Part shown: positions 11,800 through 23,650 of the stretch, piece by piece
Layout of the letters: each line of letters begins with the position of its first letter
Numbering within the stretch: position 1 is the stretch's first letter
DNA from: Linum tenue
Taxonomy: Eukaryota > Streptophyta > Magnoliopsida > Malpighiales > Linaceae
Assembly: GCA_946122785.1 (NCBI GenBank)
Contig: CAMGYJ010000002.1
Coordinates: 54,089,703-54,153,702, forward strand
Length of the DNA stretch: 64,000 bases
Direction: 5' to 3'
Notes under the pieces: model-generated
Database searches by the model: none
Told to the model about the DNA's origin: nothing
Seen by the model: only the letters and a program-made list of their open reading frames with translations
Position numbers and translations under genes: made by a program

Positions 11800-12600
11800 G
11801 TTAATTTATCCTTCTCATCCCTGTTCTTCCGCAATACTATCCTCTGTTGGTTTGCATGTGGGACAACATAAAATTATATCAATTGAGTTCTTCAAATTAC
11901 CAAATTTTAAGAATACTTTTAGGCATAGTTTTTAAAATACTAATATAAACATGTATTTATTTTTCTGTTATGAAAATAGAATGGGTTACATAATATTGAA
12001 ATGCACTATTGATGTGTTTGTATCTTTTCTAATCTATATTGAACCTGCCATGTACTAGGGTAGATCTTATTCTAACTGAAAATGAAACGTCTTATACAAC
12101 AATGAAATACATTTTAATTGATTTATTTTCTCCTAATATAAATTGAACCTATATCATGTTATAAATTTGTAGTTTAGATAGTATTTTGAGTTACATTAAT
12201 CTATCTTAAGAAGTAATTTTTTTTTATCATTTTAGTTAATTTTAACACCTTTTTGCAGTTATAGAGTAAGAATTTCGCCCCCTACTGCCAAATTATCGCT
12301 CCACCTCTGCAGGGAGGGTGTTAGAAGTTCGTGGATTCAATTGAAATTTATCATATGTTATTGTATTATTATTAGTAGTAGTAGTATTATTATGTGCGCG
12401 CATCAGCAAGAATTAAGGAGAGTAGGATATATATATATGAGTAAGCTAAATTGCAAAAGAAAAGCAAATCTCCTACAAATATCTACTGCATCATTTTCAA
12501 TCTTACTATATGAGTCTCATCAATCGTAGATCCTCATTCATAAACTCCTGCAAAGCCTGAACTTCACGACCTTGTTCATTATGGTACCTCCTACATCGTT
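11800..12600. other. Unassigned AT-rich DNA
   Basis: No gene was seen. Near 12275-12315 there is a GC-richer stretch (CGCCCCCTACTGCC and GCTCCACCTCTGCAGG) that looks like the inner side of a Tip100-like hAT terminus, but no partner end was found. Confidence 0.4.
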
Positions 12601-12604
12601 CCTG

Positions 12605-12950
12605 TCAAACATAAGTGATTAGCATGCACCATTTTGTTCCAAATGAAGCATCCTGCGTGGCCTTGATAGCTCTACATGCTGAAGCAAGCGGGGCTGCCCA
12701 TGAATCTCGACACACCACCTCTACTCTAAAGAACCCAACCTCTATCTGTCGAACAAACACACAGCCAAAGAACATGTGGACGTAAAGAGTTCCCGACCAG
12801 CTTAATCGAGTACTTTTGCATTGGCTTACCATCCCACCAAGCACAGTCTCCTTGCCTGCTAAGAAGAGGCTGCACCAGGGATCTCTTTTTCAGCATTCGA
12901 CACAAGGCCCATGAACTGTTAGCATTCTCCTTCATAGTCCATACGTCTTC
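12605..12950 (-). pseudogene. LINE-type zf-RVT fragment
   Basis: Two overlapping minus frames read SSWALCRMLKKRSLVQPLLS and, further on, YSIKLVGNSLRPHVLWL. Both resemble the region downstream of the L1 reverse transcriptase in plant LINEs (the SWxWRxLLKxRxLxxP and YSVKSxWxxLRP stretches). The frame is shifted and interrupted, and a second LINE relic of the same region lies at 22390-22780. Confidence 0.5.
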
Positions 12951-13029
12951 TGTCTTACAGTGATGACTATGATGTCTTCTGTCTTACAGTGATATGCGAG
13001 CATCTAGGCAACCCAGATATCAATTTAAA

Positions 13030-13736
13030 TTTTTTCTCAAATTGATATTTTCATCCTCTATTGACTATGCATAAATTCTTCCCATTAATTTTAGAGGGTT
13101 ATATCTCTTTCATTTTAAGTCGGAATTCATAATTTTTTTGTAGAAAAATCTTATTAATCATGTTTTTCAAAATGACATACACTTTGATATATTTATGAAT
13201 AAAAAAATTGAGGCATACTAGTCTATACCATGGTGGTAATGTTTGATAGTAATAAGATTATACTTTGATTGTATCTAAGTGTATCTTGGTGGTATGAATA
13301 TACCATAGTGTAGAATGATTGTATACATGGTAATATGATTATACTAATAATTATGTATCATATTTCACCACCATCCACCACTAGTTACTACCCTATACCA
13401 GAGTGGTATATTTTGAGTAAAATTGTAGATCATGATGAACCCATTCATTCAGTTCAAAAAATTCCAGAATTTGATTTAAAACAAAGGTGGTACAAAGTGA
13501 TGTAACGAGAGGTACTTAATTTTTTTTCTCAATCTATAAAAAAAATTGATATCATTTTGTAAATCATAATGAACTCATTTCTTATGTTAATTTTGTTTTA
13601 AAATCTTAATTAAAACAAAAAGGATAAAATCCGATTGAAAAAAGAAATAAAAGACCTTTTAATATCACTTCCTAAGTTTAATTCATTAAAAATCAAGAGA
13701 TCAAATCTAGTTATGACAAATGTATAACAAAAGATT
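13030..13736 (+). repeat. Palindrome-rich ATACCA/TGGTAT dispersed repeat, copy 1
   Basis: An AT-rich block opens with a TTATATCTCTTTCATTTTAA motif. It carries many copies of ACCATGGTGGTA-like half-palindromes between about 13220 and 13460. Copies 2 (25540-26240, plus) and 3 (52250-52960, minus) share the same opening motif, order and closing region. There is no coding frame. The class is unknown. Confidence 0.6.
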
Positions 13737-13838
13737 GGTCTAGTGGTAATACCACTAGCTATGAACCTAAAAGTACCAGGTTCGAGTCCCTTCAGTAGTA
13801 CCTAATAACAAAAAAAGTAACCTATATCACCCTTAAAA
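13737..13838 (+). mobile_element. tRNA-derived SINE with exact 19-bp TSD
   Basis: The head contains TGGTCTAGTGG, which fits the RNA polymerase III A box, and GGTTCGAGTCC, which fits the B box, about 40 bases apart. A short A-rich tail follows. The 19-bp sequence aaatgtataacaaaagatt occurs at 13718-13736 and again at 13839-13857, an exact target duplication. It is too short and unstructured to be a functional tRNA gene. Confidence 0.9.
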
Positions 13839-13988
13839 AAATGTATAACAAAAGATTATGCACCAGACTCTATCATTTTGCCTCCCAACATCAAACCTTT
13901 ATTGAATGGGCCAACGCAAATTCATATATAATATATTAATGATAATCAATGTATAATCATTTTTTTTTTCGTTGAATTTGTAGTATCA

Positions 13989-14092
13989 TTTTTTAAATTG
14001 ACAATTTGCTAAAGAGTTCTAGACAGCCAGTTGCTCCCCATTTTTTAAATCGACAATTTGCGAAAGAGTTATAGACAGCCAGTTACGTGGGG
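13989..14092. repeat. 52-bp tandem duplication
   Basis: Two adjacent copies start at 13989 and 14041. Each contains GACAATTTGC and AGACAGCCAGTT, with a few substitutions between them. No function is evident. Confidence 0.85.
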
Positions 14093-14528
14093 AGCTGAGA
14101 ATATTATTAGGTTAATGTTATTCAACCAAGTGTATATATATGCCTTGACCACATCCACAGTCGGATGATAGATCTTTCAAAGTTGGTACATTAATTTTCT
14201 CGTAGAGTATATACAATATGGAATTCAAGACAAAAATAACATTAAAAGTTGGCATAACTATTCGGATATCTTCTCGTATAAAATATGAATACGTGAGATC
14301 ACGAATCAGGAATCATGGCACTGGCCCACCCCTCCAGTTTCATAATTGTATAATTTGCTCGCCGATATGCACCATATGATCATGGTCACTACTCATATAT
14401 GTATAATTTCCATTTTCATTACACCGACAAATGATTGATTTGAGTAAAAAGTCAAAAATAATTCCATGATTTGGGAATGTATGACTTTGCATTTTCGAAG
14501 GATAGCGTTTCTATAGATTAATTAGTGG
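14093..14528. other. Unassigned intergenic DNA
   Basis: AT-rich, no open frame of note, no recognised repeat. Confidence 0.5.
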
Positions 14529-15604
14529 CAGCGGCGGATCCATACTAATATGGTAGAACACTGTGTCATATTTGAAAAGAATTGAAAAGGGTTAGGTCGT
14601 AACCCAATGAAATGAAACTTAAATAATAATAAATTTACAAATACTATACTAGCTTTGGATCCAACGAAGGGTTGGATCATGGGCCATGGCCCGGGGTGGC
14701 CCCCTTAGGGATGGGCAACGGGAAATAGGTATTTGGTCATCCCATACCCGTCCCTTTTTTTCAAGTTATGAGTACCTAAATACCCATAATTTTTAATACG
14801 GGATGAAATTTGTGATCAAGAAGTTATACAACGGGTACCCACAAATTACCCGTTAATATTCATATGGGTATTACGGGTACCTGTACTACCCACCCAAGTG
14901 GGCCTTATGTTGTTGGGCGAATGGGATCCCTTCGCCCCCCAAATGTTCTCGGACCTCAATATGCCAATCCATGTGTTCTCTCTTTGTTATAATAGACATC
15001 CATGCATGATCACAATAATTCTGTACATACTATATATGAATCACGAATGCCATATTATTCTTAAATTATTGGTGCAATGCAACCAAACATAAAGTATTTC
15101 TACTTCTCATATATATCTTATTCTTTTTTACTTGCAGGAAAATTGTGTCGTGCCATTCAGCGGAATCCTTTGCCAAATTGATATCAGCCTTTTCAGGAAG
15201 CTCGGAGGAGGAGCCTATCGCTTACCTTATTTCTGATGCTCATTGCCACTTCACTCAGGCGGTTGCTGATACCCTCCATCTCCCTAGGATTATGCTTAGA
15301 GCATGAAATGTCTGCTCTTTCCTTGTTTATGAGCTCCTTCGCTTGTTTTGCTAGAAAGTTTACTTTCTTGTTGAAGGTAACATGCTATTACTTATACCCA
15401 ATTTTTAAATTTAAGTGAAAAGGTATGGGAATCCGTATACACTTGTTAGCCGTCCCGTATGGGTAATGGGTGCCCGTAAACCCGTACGGGTTTGGGATAT
15501 GTGATGAAGTTTTCTTTCCAAATGGGACCGGATACCCGTTTCAAACGGAACAGGCACCCAGTCCCGTCCCATTGCCCACCACTAGCCCCCTGGATTCGCC
15601 ACTG
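14529..15604. mobile_element. Tip100-like non-autonomous hAT element, split by an inner hAT
   Basis: The left end is CAGCGGCGGATCCAT. The right end, reverse complemented, is CAGTGGCGAATCCAG. Flanks are ATTAGTGG (14521-14528) and CTAAGTGG (15605-15612), a 6-of-8 match and so probably an aged 8-bp TSD. Without the inner element it would be only about 190 bp, a typical MITE size, and has no coding content. Confidence 0.8.
14706..15584. mobile_element. Ac-like non-autonomous hAT nested inside the Tip100-like element
   Basis: The left end is TAGGGATGGGCAACGGGA. The right end, reverse complemented, is TAGTGGTGGGCAATGGGACG. GCCCCCT occurs directly on both sides (14699-14705, 15585-15591), a 7-bp match next to an 8-bp-type duplication. 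It inserted only 20 bp from the outer element's right end. Open frames at 14898-15092 and 15236-15418 inside it have no family resemblance. Confidence 0.85.
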
Positions 15605-15612
15605 CTAAGTGG

Positions 15613-16409
15613 TTGTGGCGATTTTGTCTGGGGCAAATGACTTGGTGGCATGAGTTAATCTTGGTAGGGTATTTCAACTTGGCATCGTCTTGGGGTTATA
15701 ACCAGTGGGTCAATCAACCTAGTGTTGCATATTAAAATTCAAGTGACTGGCTGGATGAAACCATCTTGGAGATGAATGCTTTCTTCCTTTTGCATGGAAA
15801 TCAACCTTGAAGGTGAAAATTCTCAAAACCTTGAGCTTGGATGAAATCTTAGCCTCCTTCCTCTTCCTCGCTCATCACTTTCTCTCTCTAGAAGTCTTGA
15901 AGAAGAAGAAGTTATCTCACTAGGCTCTCCCCCTCTCTTCCTTCAGCTCAACTCTCTTTAGATACCCAGATCGAAGGCATTTCACGGTCCCAGGTCACGA
16001 CCGTGAATATTGGTTGGGGACCGTGATCTTTAGCAAAGGTGCACCATTTCACTAAGGCACTTCAAGGTCCAAAGCGAGGGTTCACGGTCCAGCGATCGTG
16101 AACCAGCAAGGTCCAGTGAGGTGTGCAAAAACCTTCTAAAACTATTGCGCTTCACGGTCGGGGCGCAGTTTTCACGGTCGTCGAGGCCGTGAACTTATGG
16201 CTTCCAACGTTATTAGTCGTTGTCCTCTCCTTTTGGCCCGTTTTAGCTCATTTTCATCCAATTTTCGTTCCCGGGTTTGATTTACCTGCTAGGATCTGAA
16301 ATATAGCAAAACAAAGTACAACCTAGCGTAAAATCACACACCATTGGATGAAATTGCCTCAAACATTTTAAGAAAAAGGGGACAAAATGTGTGCATTTTG
16401 ACCCGCTCA
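15613..16409 (-). mobile_element. 3' LTR fragment of a minus-strand gypsy element
   Basis: The LTR start, read on the minus strand, is TGAGCGGGTCAAAATGCAC at 16409. It is preceded (plus 16410-16425) by the purine-rich tract TCTAAGTGTGGGGGAG. The body has repeated GC-rich TTCACGGTC / GACCGTGAA motifs (15985-16195) and the conserved CTAGGATCTGAAAT / CAACCTAGCGTAAAAT box (16290-16345). The far end is lost at the hAT element. Confidence 0.75.
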
Positions 16410-19200
16410 CTCCCCCACACTTAGACGTTTGCTTTTCCCCAAGCAAACCAATTCCAAATGAGGTAATATCTCAACCTAACAAATAACTTGGGGACATATC
16501 AAAGGGCTCAAAGTAGGTGAATCTCAATGTCTATTGAACCTCAACACATGAATCGTCACAAGCAATACCGACATCCACCACAAATGACATTCGAATGCAT
16601 TAAGAACGTGCAAATGAAAATTTTTCACCCTGTTCACAAATCAAAACAAGTCCCGACCGGACTACTCACAGAACACAACTAACCATGCAAAGAACTCAAG
16701 TCCAAGGAACAAACGAATGTGCAACATAGGTCCTCACCAGGATAAGATATGAACATGCAAAATGAGGATGCATCACTCACTCTCGACCAGTGGGGTCGGG
16801 ACCTTTTGGTGCAAAATATGTACACAATCATAAACACTCAACCCTATCATCTCTCTACCAAAGTGGCAACCTCTAAATGCTAGATTTCACGAGATGGTTG
16901 TCGTCAGTAGCTTGTCCGGAGGTCTTAGACACGGGTTCAAATGACTGGCAATGGCCTTGGTCATGGGGAAAATGCCTTTTGGGTGGTGGCAAATATAGCA
17001 TGAGGTCGTACATATTCAACTTAAAACCAAAGGTTCAAATATTTCATCTAAGAACCTTTCCTACAATCAACGACCACTAGCATCGGCCAAAAACCACACT
17101 TCCCTTCTTCCATACCACTACCAATCACGAACTACGTTCAAGCACACTTCTTCGGCCTATCTTGCTATCCATAATTCAATCCTAGTAGTGAAGGAGGTCA
17201 ACAAAAAATTTAGGTGTTTCAATAGCTTGAGTGCCAAGAAACACTTTATAGAGCATACACATCATTTCCTCATGGCAACTGTCCAGTCTCCACCTTTATT
17301 TACCCCGATTATGACCTCTTTCAATTCTTTTTTCTACTTTTTTTTTAGGGGGTGGGGGGGGGGTATTAGAGAGCCAAACACATGTCATTTTTATACTTAA
17401 CAAACAATGCTCTCTATTAAGAACTTTCCTCCAATACTACCTTTTCATTCCTAGCAAGAACCGTGCAAAAGCCAGCTATGTAGAACCTCAATGGAGCTCA
17501 AAAGCGAGAACTCCGAGACACAAGGATGACTCACAGCGGTTTAGACACGAAGAAAGGAAAAGGGTCGTTCTATCAATCACCATTAAGCTCAAAAAGCAAC
17601 AAGCTCCTAACAAGAGAACGACCCAAAGTCACACGACTCAAAGGGGTTGACTAGGGGATAAAATGTTTCGGGATAATCAAATTTTGGGCGTGGACTAATC
17701 CGATGTCTCCATCATACTCAATAGTGACAACGGTGAATGTTACACACTATGGCGAGCGGGATCTATCACACATGAAAAAGACGAGCAACACAAAAGTCAC
17801 ATGGCTACCTAGTCACACAATCATCTATTCTAGTTTGACAAATCTCGATGCATGGCAATTGTAATCAACAAGTAATCAAGTCAAGACATCCATTCATTTG
17901 CACACATATGAGAACTAAACTCTTGCACAAACCTAATGCAATTCTCAGTCATCATAATAGGATGCACTCGATCAAAAGAAAACAATCTAAGGTCAAAGCC
18001 AATAAACATGAGATTCTCCCACAAACCTGTAACTTTTATCATGCAATGCTTGGAGCCCTCAAATTTCTGAAATTTTGGCATAAATCTAAGCTCTAAGCAA
18101 ACCAAACTCACACACAATCACATGCCCATCCCAAATAATACACCCCACACTTAAGCACAACATTGTCCTCAATGGAGTAAAATGGTAGGGTGAAGAAGTT
18201 ACGGACCAATGGAAAGCAAAACTTGGACAAATATCGGGTAGGAGAATTGAGCTTCAAAAAGAAGAAGAAAACCAAAAAACACACACATTCTCGCTCGAGG
18301 CGAGGTTATTACAGATAATAATAGTTGACATCACGATAGTAGTTGTCCACACATAAAATAAAGAAAAGAAAAACAAATAACAAAATTCAGAGTTTCAAGT
18401 GGAGAAGTGGGGCGAAAGAAATCGGCTCTGCCACATGTCTCGCTCGGTCAACTACCTCACTGCTCCTCGTCCGACAAGACACCCGGGTTGCGAGCAATCC
18501 ACTCCAGCAAATAGTTGGATCGATGCAACCGGGTGGTGACTCCTACAAACTGATCCTCGAGGTGAGTGAATCGATACTCGAGGTGGGCTATGAATGAAGA
18601 AGGTCCCCCTCCCGCCGAGGATGATGCTACAGGTGGTGGTGGTGCTGCACGGCGACGACGGCTACGGGCCTAAGTTCTCTCCTACTGAGGAGGTGGAATC
18701 TCTGAATCTGTATCCACTGGAGTAGGTTCAATCTGGGGTCTTAGTGCGGCCTAAGGTTGGTGTCCATCAAGGTACTCGATTCCTCGATCCCCGTTCAACA
18801 CCAACTTCATGTTGTACAATGTCTCCACGGGGAAAGACTCAGTCTGGCCGATGAAGAAATCTTGTTTTGAATTCCTTGACATGACGCCCAGCCTCTGCAT
18901 GGCACTTCTGGATGAATAAGTGATGATACAAGCCTCCAAGGAAGCTTAGAAACCAAGCAAATCAACCTTTCTTGTAGTGAGCTAGTGGATTTTCAAACTC
19001 TGCAGAATTTGGCTAAGGCATGGAACGTGTTCAAGCAGCCTACTTCGAAGGGTCATAGCTTCACATTGGAGGGCAACCAAGTGGAGATTGAAGTAACGGA
19101 ATGCAGTATATATCACCATAAGCCACGATAAGGCATTGGATGAAAAATTGTAGTTCATTTGGGCCTCGAATGAGACGTCCATAGTTCCTACGTTGCTATG
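16410..19200 (-). mobile_element. 3' internal region of the minus-strand gypsy (Athila/Tat-like) element
   Basis: Read on the minus strand, the CATTGAGGACAATG box lies near 18163-18177, and GAGGGCTCCAAG follows downstream. Both boxes also occur at 9110-9340 on the plus strand. Minus-strand frames at 18982-19182 and 18751-18939 (for example QDFFIGQTESFPVETLYNMK) are interrupted. They occupy the expected place of the Athila/Tat ORF that lies up to the post-pol spacer, but I do not recognise the protein. The plus-strand open frames at 16877-18096 are not supported. Confidence 0.6.
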
Positions 19201-19203
19201 TTT

Positions 19204-19682
19204 TGTTACTTACGTATTAAGGCAGAAACTTACCTTGATAAGTAGGGTTTATTTCTTTCTAGTGGTTCTTTCCTAGTTTAATTAGGTTTGTTTTATTCTC
19301 TTTTAACGTAGATTAATGATTGTAAATTGCCTATAAAAAGGCCTTAATTCATTTGTAAGAGGCAGCCTTGAATACATTGAAAATTTGCCTCAATTCTCCA
19401 AGCATTCTGCTTGTGAATTTTGATTGGGTTTTGGAGAGCTCCAAAAATTGCTGAACCCTAGCTTATCAATAGAGAATCGCACTCGGTTGTATCGAAAGCA
19501 TTCTTATAACAAACGTTCCTTCTCTCGGGTGTGAGATTTCTTTTTTCGTTTCCATAAAATTCGTGTCCAAACTAAATATCCCAAGATTTTTTTACTCGGT
19601 TTCATCCTTGATTAATCTCCTTGGATGATTAAGAGTTGCTGCGCCAATTCTGATTCCTTGAGCTCGAGCCGAGCTCTTATCA
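19204..19682 (+). mobile_element. Probable solo or fragmentary LTR
   Basis: It begins TGTTACTTACG and ends GAGCTCTTATCA, with a TATA-type CCTATAAAAAGGCC near 19330 and a leader-like pyrimidine-rich stretch after it. TG...CA ends and TATA position fit an LTR. Flanking 5-mers (TGTTT, ACTGA) do not match, so the bounds are uncertain. Confidence 0.45.
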
Positions 19683-19684
19683 AC

Positions 19685-20840
19685 TGATAACACCCAAAAT
19701 GGTGTTATTTAGCCCCTATATGTAAGGTCGTTTTAAGTAATTTCATGGTCTCATTGGTTGATAATTCACCAAATGCATCCCTAATATGTTCCTTAGAGAA
19801 TATTATGTCATTTTAGGGTGTATTATATGATCACGGTCGGGAAGCAGAGGGGCGAAGCTGAGCATGAAGATCGCTGCCTCCAATGCTGAGATCGCGACCG
19901 CGAAGATGGGAGCCTCAGGCGTGAACTTGAAAAAGCATCCATCAAGGGAGGACCAGAAAGTTTCGATAGTCGACTCATGGATCTCTTCATCCAAGCCCGC
20001 GAGAAAGATCGTGATCGTAAAGCTATGTCGTGAACTTCCCATCTAGCAAAGTGTAAAGATGCTGCATCCGAGATCACCCTTGTCCCTAGAGATCGTGCCC
20101 ACAAAATTCCTTCATTTAGCTGTGAACTTACCGCCTCGCCAGAATTCTATAAATAAGAAACTCCTCCCCCTTCACATGAAAGCTGAAAACACTTGGTGTA
20201 ATTATGGTTTTGAGAGAGAAGTTAGAGAGAGTAGCTGAAGGAAGGAGAAGAACAGAAGAAGGAAAAGCCAAGAAGGAAGGGAGCTCTCCCCCATCTCTAG
20301 TTCCTTCCAAATTCCTCCATGTATCTTCTTCCCATTTATGGGATAGTAACCTAAAGTACTAGTGGTTTAATCCCCAAATCTTAGATTTAGGTTTTATGAT
20401 GTAGAAGAAATTTTGTTAGGGTTTATGAATGAAATGAGTTTATCTAGTGATTATACGCTTTTGTCTATGTTAATTATGCTTGGGCTTGTCTTTCCATGTG
20501 ATTTTTCATGATTGCCTACCTACGGTTTGCATGAGATGGTATGTAATTGATTTTTTTTTTTGCATGATTGGATTGATGAATAATTTAGGGGACGAATTGG
20601 TTGACGAGGTAACTATCCCCTTCCAATCAGGTGGCTCTCCTATGTAATGCTAGGGAGATGCATGTGTGACAATCGACATGTCGAACTAGCGTGCAGATAG
20701 GTGAAACCTATTGGAAGGGTCTAGGTCGTATCCATTAATGGCAGAGAGAAGCAAATTGTAGGTCTTGCATCCCCCGTGCACAAAGTGGTGGCGGGTCAAA
20801 GAGCAGACACCACCTAAATTTCCGCATTGCATATCTTGCC
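19685..20840 (+). mobile_element. Family D LTR fragment
   Basis: It starts TGATAACACCC like the LTRs at 5711 and 10224. It carries the blocks GGTGTATTATATGA and CACGGTCGGGAAGC (about 19815-19850), then GACGAGGTAACTATCCCCTT near 20604, in family order. The reverse complement of 62389-64000 has the same order. It includes a GC-rich GATCGCGACCGCGAAG array. The right end is unclear and unresolved DNA follows. Confidence 0.7.
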
Positions 20841-22380
20841 CCTTTTCATGGTGGAAATTATGAGTTCTATTGATGCGATCGCTCAATGTAGAAATCACAT
20901 GGCCCATATGTTGGGAAAGTTTGATGCTATTGTCGCTTGCCTCTCTAAATGTATTCCAAATGGATTCCATTGGGAAAGCGTGTGAGAGATTTCGTTTGTC
21001 CCATCATTTCCAATTCACCCATTGGTTTATTAGAGGATCAATTCCCTTAGAGTTGTCAATACATAGGTCTTTGAGAATTATGAACTCTCTTAATTCTTCT
21101 CGTACTTCCTCTATCCAAAGGTGTAAGCCATTAGAGGCTTTGTTAAGCTCTAATAGAGAAGTCTAGGAGGTTCATATGGGTTAGATTACATCCTAGAGAA
21201 GCACATGCATATTATGAGTGCACAAGCAATCTGTATGTGTTGCGAATGTGCACGATAGGCAAATCAGTTGCCTTCTTTCTACCCACAATCGTTTCTTTGA
21301 CCCCTAAACAAGAAGCACCAAGCGACCATGACTCTTTGTGTTGGAAATCTTTACCACCCATGATTTCATGACTTATCAGGTGGATTGGAGAATCTCCATA
21401 ATGTAAATTTTTATAAATGAGAATCTTGGGGGCAAGTACGGTCGTCTCATCTTCTATATAGGGTGGATAACCTCCATTATCAAGATGTTTCTTAGCTTCT
21501 ACTTCCTCTTTCGCAAATGCAGATAGATCGAGAAAAGCAGTATTAAAATTTGTTGTTTCCCTAATTTGATTTGATTGTAAAAGAAACTTCATACCAAATT
21601 TTACTAACACCAAGATTAGTATGAAGAGTTGATTTGTGGCACATCAAATTCGTTAGAAAGTGGATCTATTATTCAATGGAGATTGCTTGAGTAATTCCAA
21701 GAGGAGGATAAATAAGATCATCCTCAATACCATGGTGCTACACTTGATTTTGAAGCTCATCTAGTGGCAATCTAGTGGCATTCATGTACGTGGGATAGTT
21801 AAGCATTTAACACTAAACATGGTAGAAATAACACCTCCCATCTTTTCTTGTTTGTTAACATGGGGTTAGAAGATTTATTATGGGGCGAGAAAGGAGTTTT
21901 CAGGTTGTCCCTAGCACCATAGTCACTACTTCTAAATTTTCTGGTTTTTTTCACTGATGGATGCCTTAGAAGGAGGTTGGTAATATCTCCATTCCTTGAC
22001 TCAAGGTGAGAGCTTCCAAAGGAAACTCATTAAGTATCACATTAACCTTGTCAAATGGCTCTTGAATTGACACTCATGGGTGTGTAATTGCTAGAGTGCC
22101 ATATCCCGAATTTTTAATATTTTGAAGTTCCTTAGCTTGGTTCTTTTATCCCGCTATGCCCTTGTTGATATTATATATTCTCTTTTTTTGAAGTTCGAGT
22201 TCGATAGTGGAGTGTTAGAATCTCGTGGAATATGACCGCTTTTTTAATTTTTTTCATGAGTGGGCTAGTCACCTGGAGCATGTAGATTCCTACACCTAGC
22301 TGCCTTTTACTGCTTATATGCTCTTGAGTAAGTTAAGCCATTTGAGCATGGAGGGATGTTAAATTTTTTGTTATCCCTTA
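20841..22380. other. Unresolved decayed repeat DNA
   Basis: A 133-codon minus frame at 21212-21613 is the longest open stretch (contains YPPYIEDETTVLAPK). I do not recognise it and it has no supporting exon structure or neighbours. No LTR ends or TIRs were found. It may belong to the LINE or gypsy relics on either side. Confidence 0.4.
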
Positions 22381-22389
22381 GGCTTGTGT

Positions 22390-22780
22390 AGTAGCATGCA
22401 ATTGAGAGTTGGCGGAGCTTAGATGGCATTTACTAGATGAGGAGCTACATTACTCTTCCTCCATTTAGTTCTGGCCATGATGTGATAGTGATCCATTTTG
22501 GCTTGCATAGTGATTTGAGCAACATCTCTAAGTATTTGAGTTGTTGGAGTGCCTAAACTCTTATAGAACCAGTTTGCCTATTTCTCCAAGCTAAACCAAG
22601 GAACAACTGGTCTACTCGGCTGCAAGTCCTGCCATACCTGCTTTATAGAGTAACGAGTCACCCACTTATCATTCGAGTATACTTGAGTTCCCTAGCATCT
22701 AAAGAAACTTTCCACATTATCTCGAACTTTTAGAAGACGCTTCCAGATCCAAGAACTAGTAGTCCCTACCCTTACTTCAC
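22390..22780 (-). pseudogene. L1-type LINE fragment (zf-RVT region)
   Basis: Minus-strand text includes SSWIWKRLLKVRDNVES, then after a stop YSIKQVWQDLQPSRPVVPW, then ITMQAKMDHYH. This is the order seen downstream of the reverse transcriptase in plant L1 LINEs. Stops and frame changes show it is dead. The 5' RT domain was not found in this window. Confidence 0.65.
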
Positions 22781-22789
22781 AGGAAGATA

Positions 22790-23650
22790 TATTGGCCTTT
22801 TCTTTTATTTTTTGTGGCAACTCGATACTGGTCATCCAACATACTCCGTCGAAGGAAACTACACTCGCTAGCGGGACTATCTTGGAAATGTTGGTTTTTG
22901 TTTTTTATTTTGTTTTCGTCAATGTTGTGTCTTTGCTCCTTGGAGCTTCTGTAGAGTTTCCCAAGTAGTGTCTTAATAGGCTCTTTCATCAGTAGTTAGG
23001 TTGCATACGAACTAAAGAATAGGGTTTGAGTCAGTCTTGTAATCATGTCGAGGCTTTGTCCCATGCCCTTTGAGCTTGTCTTGAAAAGGGGGGGGGGGGG
23101 GGGGGGGATTGACACCCGAGTGTCCGTTCTCAACTAAACTTTGATCAATTTATTTTTTGCATTGTCAATTTTTTGTATTTAGCATGAACCTGAATTGTTG
23201 GAAAAACAAATATAGTCTGAGTAAAAGTACATCTCATGATCCGAGGTTTTGATATTTTATTATTTGTGCCACTATAGTGCAACCAAAAAGGGATTACATT
23301 AAACTTGAGTGCTTCTACTTGCTGATCTAGACAGACCTATAATAAAGATTCAAAAATTGTTAATATTTTAGTTAAGCGATTAGGATTGCACGATAGTGAA
23401 TTCTCTCATTTGGTTGGAAGTGGTCACATCTTCAATAATCGAGAGTTATGGCTCACTAGAGAATATCCATACGCTTTCATGTTATTGACCAAAGCTTGTA
23501 TCAATTGTCTTTGAATCTAGGGTTGCTTGCTTTATCCTTTGATACATGGCTAGGTGAATCTATCTCCAGGTGTCTATATGATCAATTTGGGAATATGTTC
23601 CATTACTCGTATATATGTTTGTGGGGAATTTCAAAGGCCTCAAATTAGTG
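22790..23650. other. Unassigned DNA with a poly(G) run
   Basis: A run of about 20 G lies at 23088-23107. Such runs are hard to sequence, so its length may be unreliable. Otherwise no gene or recognised repeat was seen. Confidence 0.4.

Noticed and set aside
13737..13838. Functional tRNA gene
   Set aside because: Has pol III boxes but no complete cloverleaf or acceptor stem, and sits between a 19-bp TSD with an A-rich tail, so it is a SINE.
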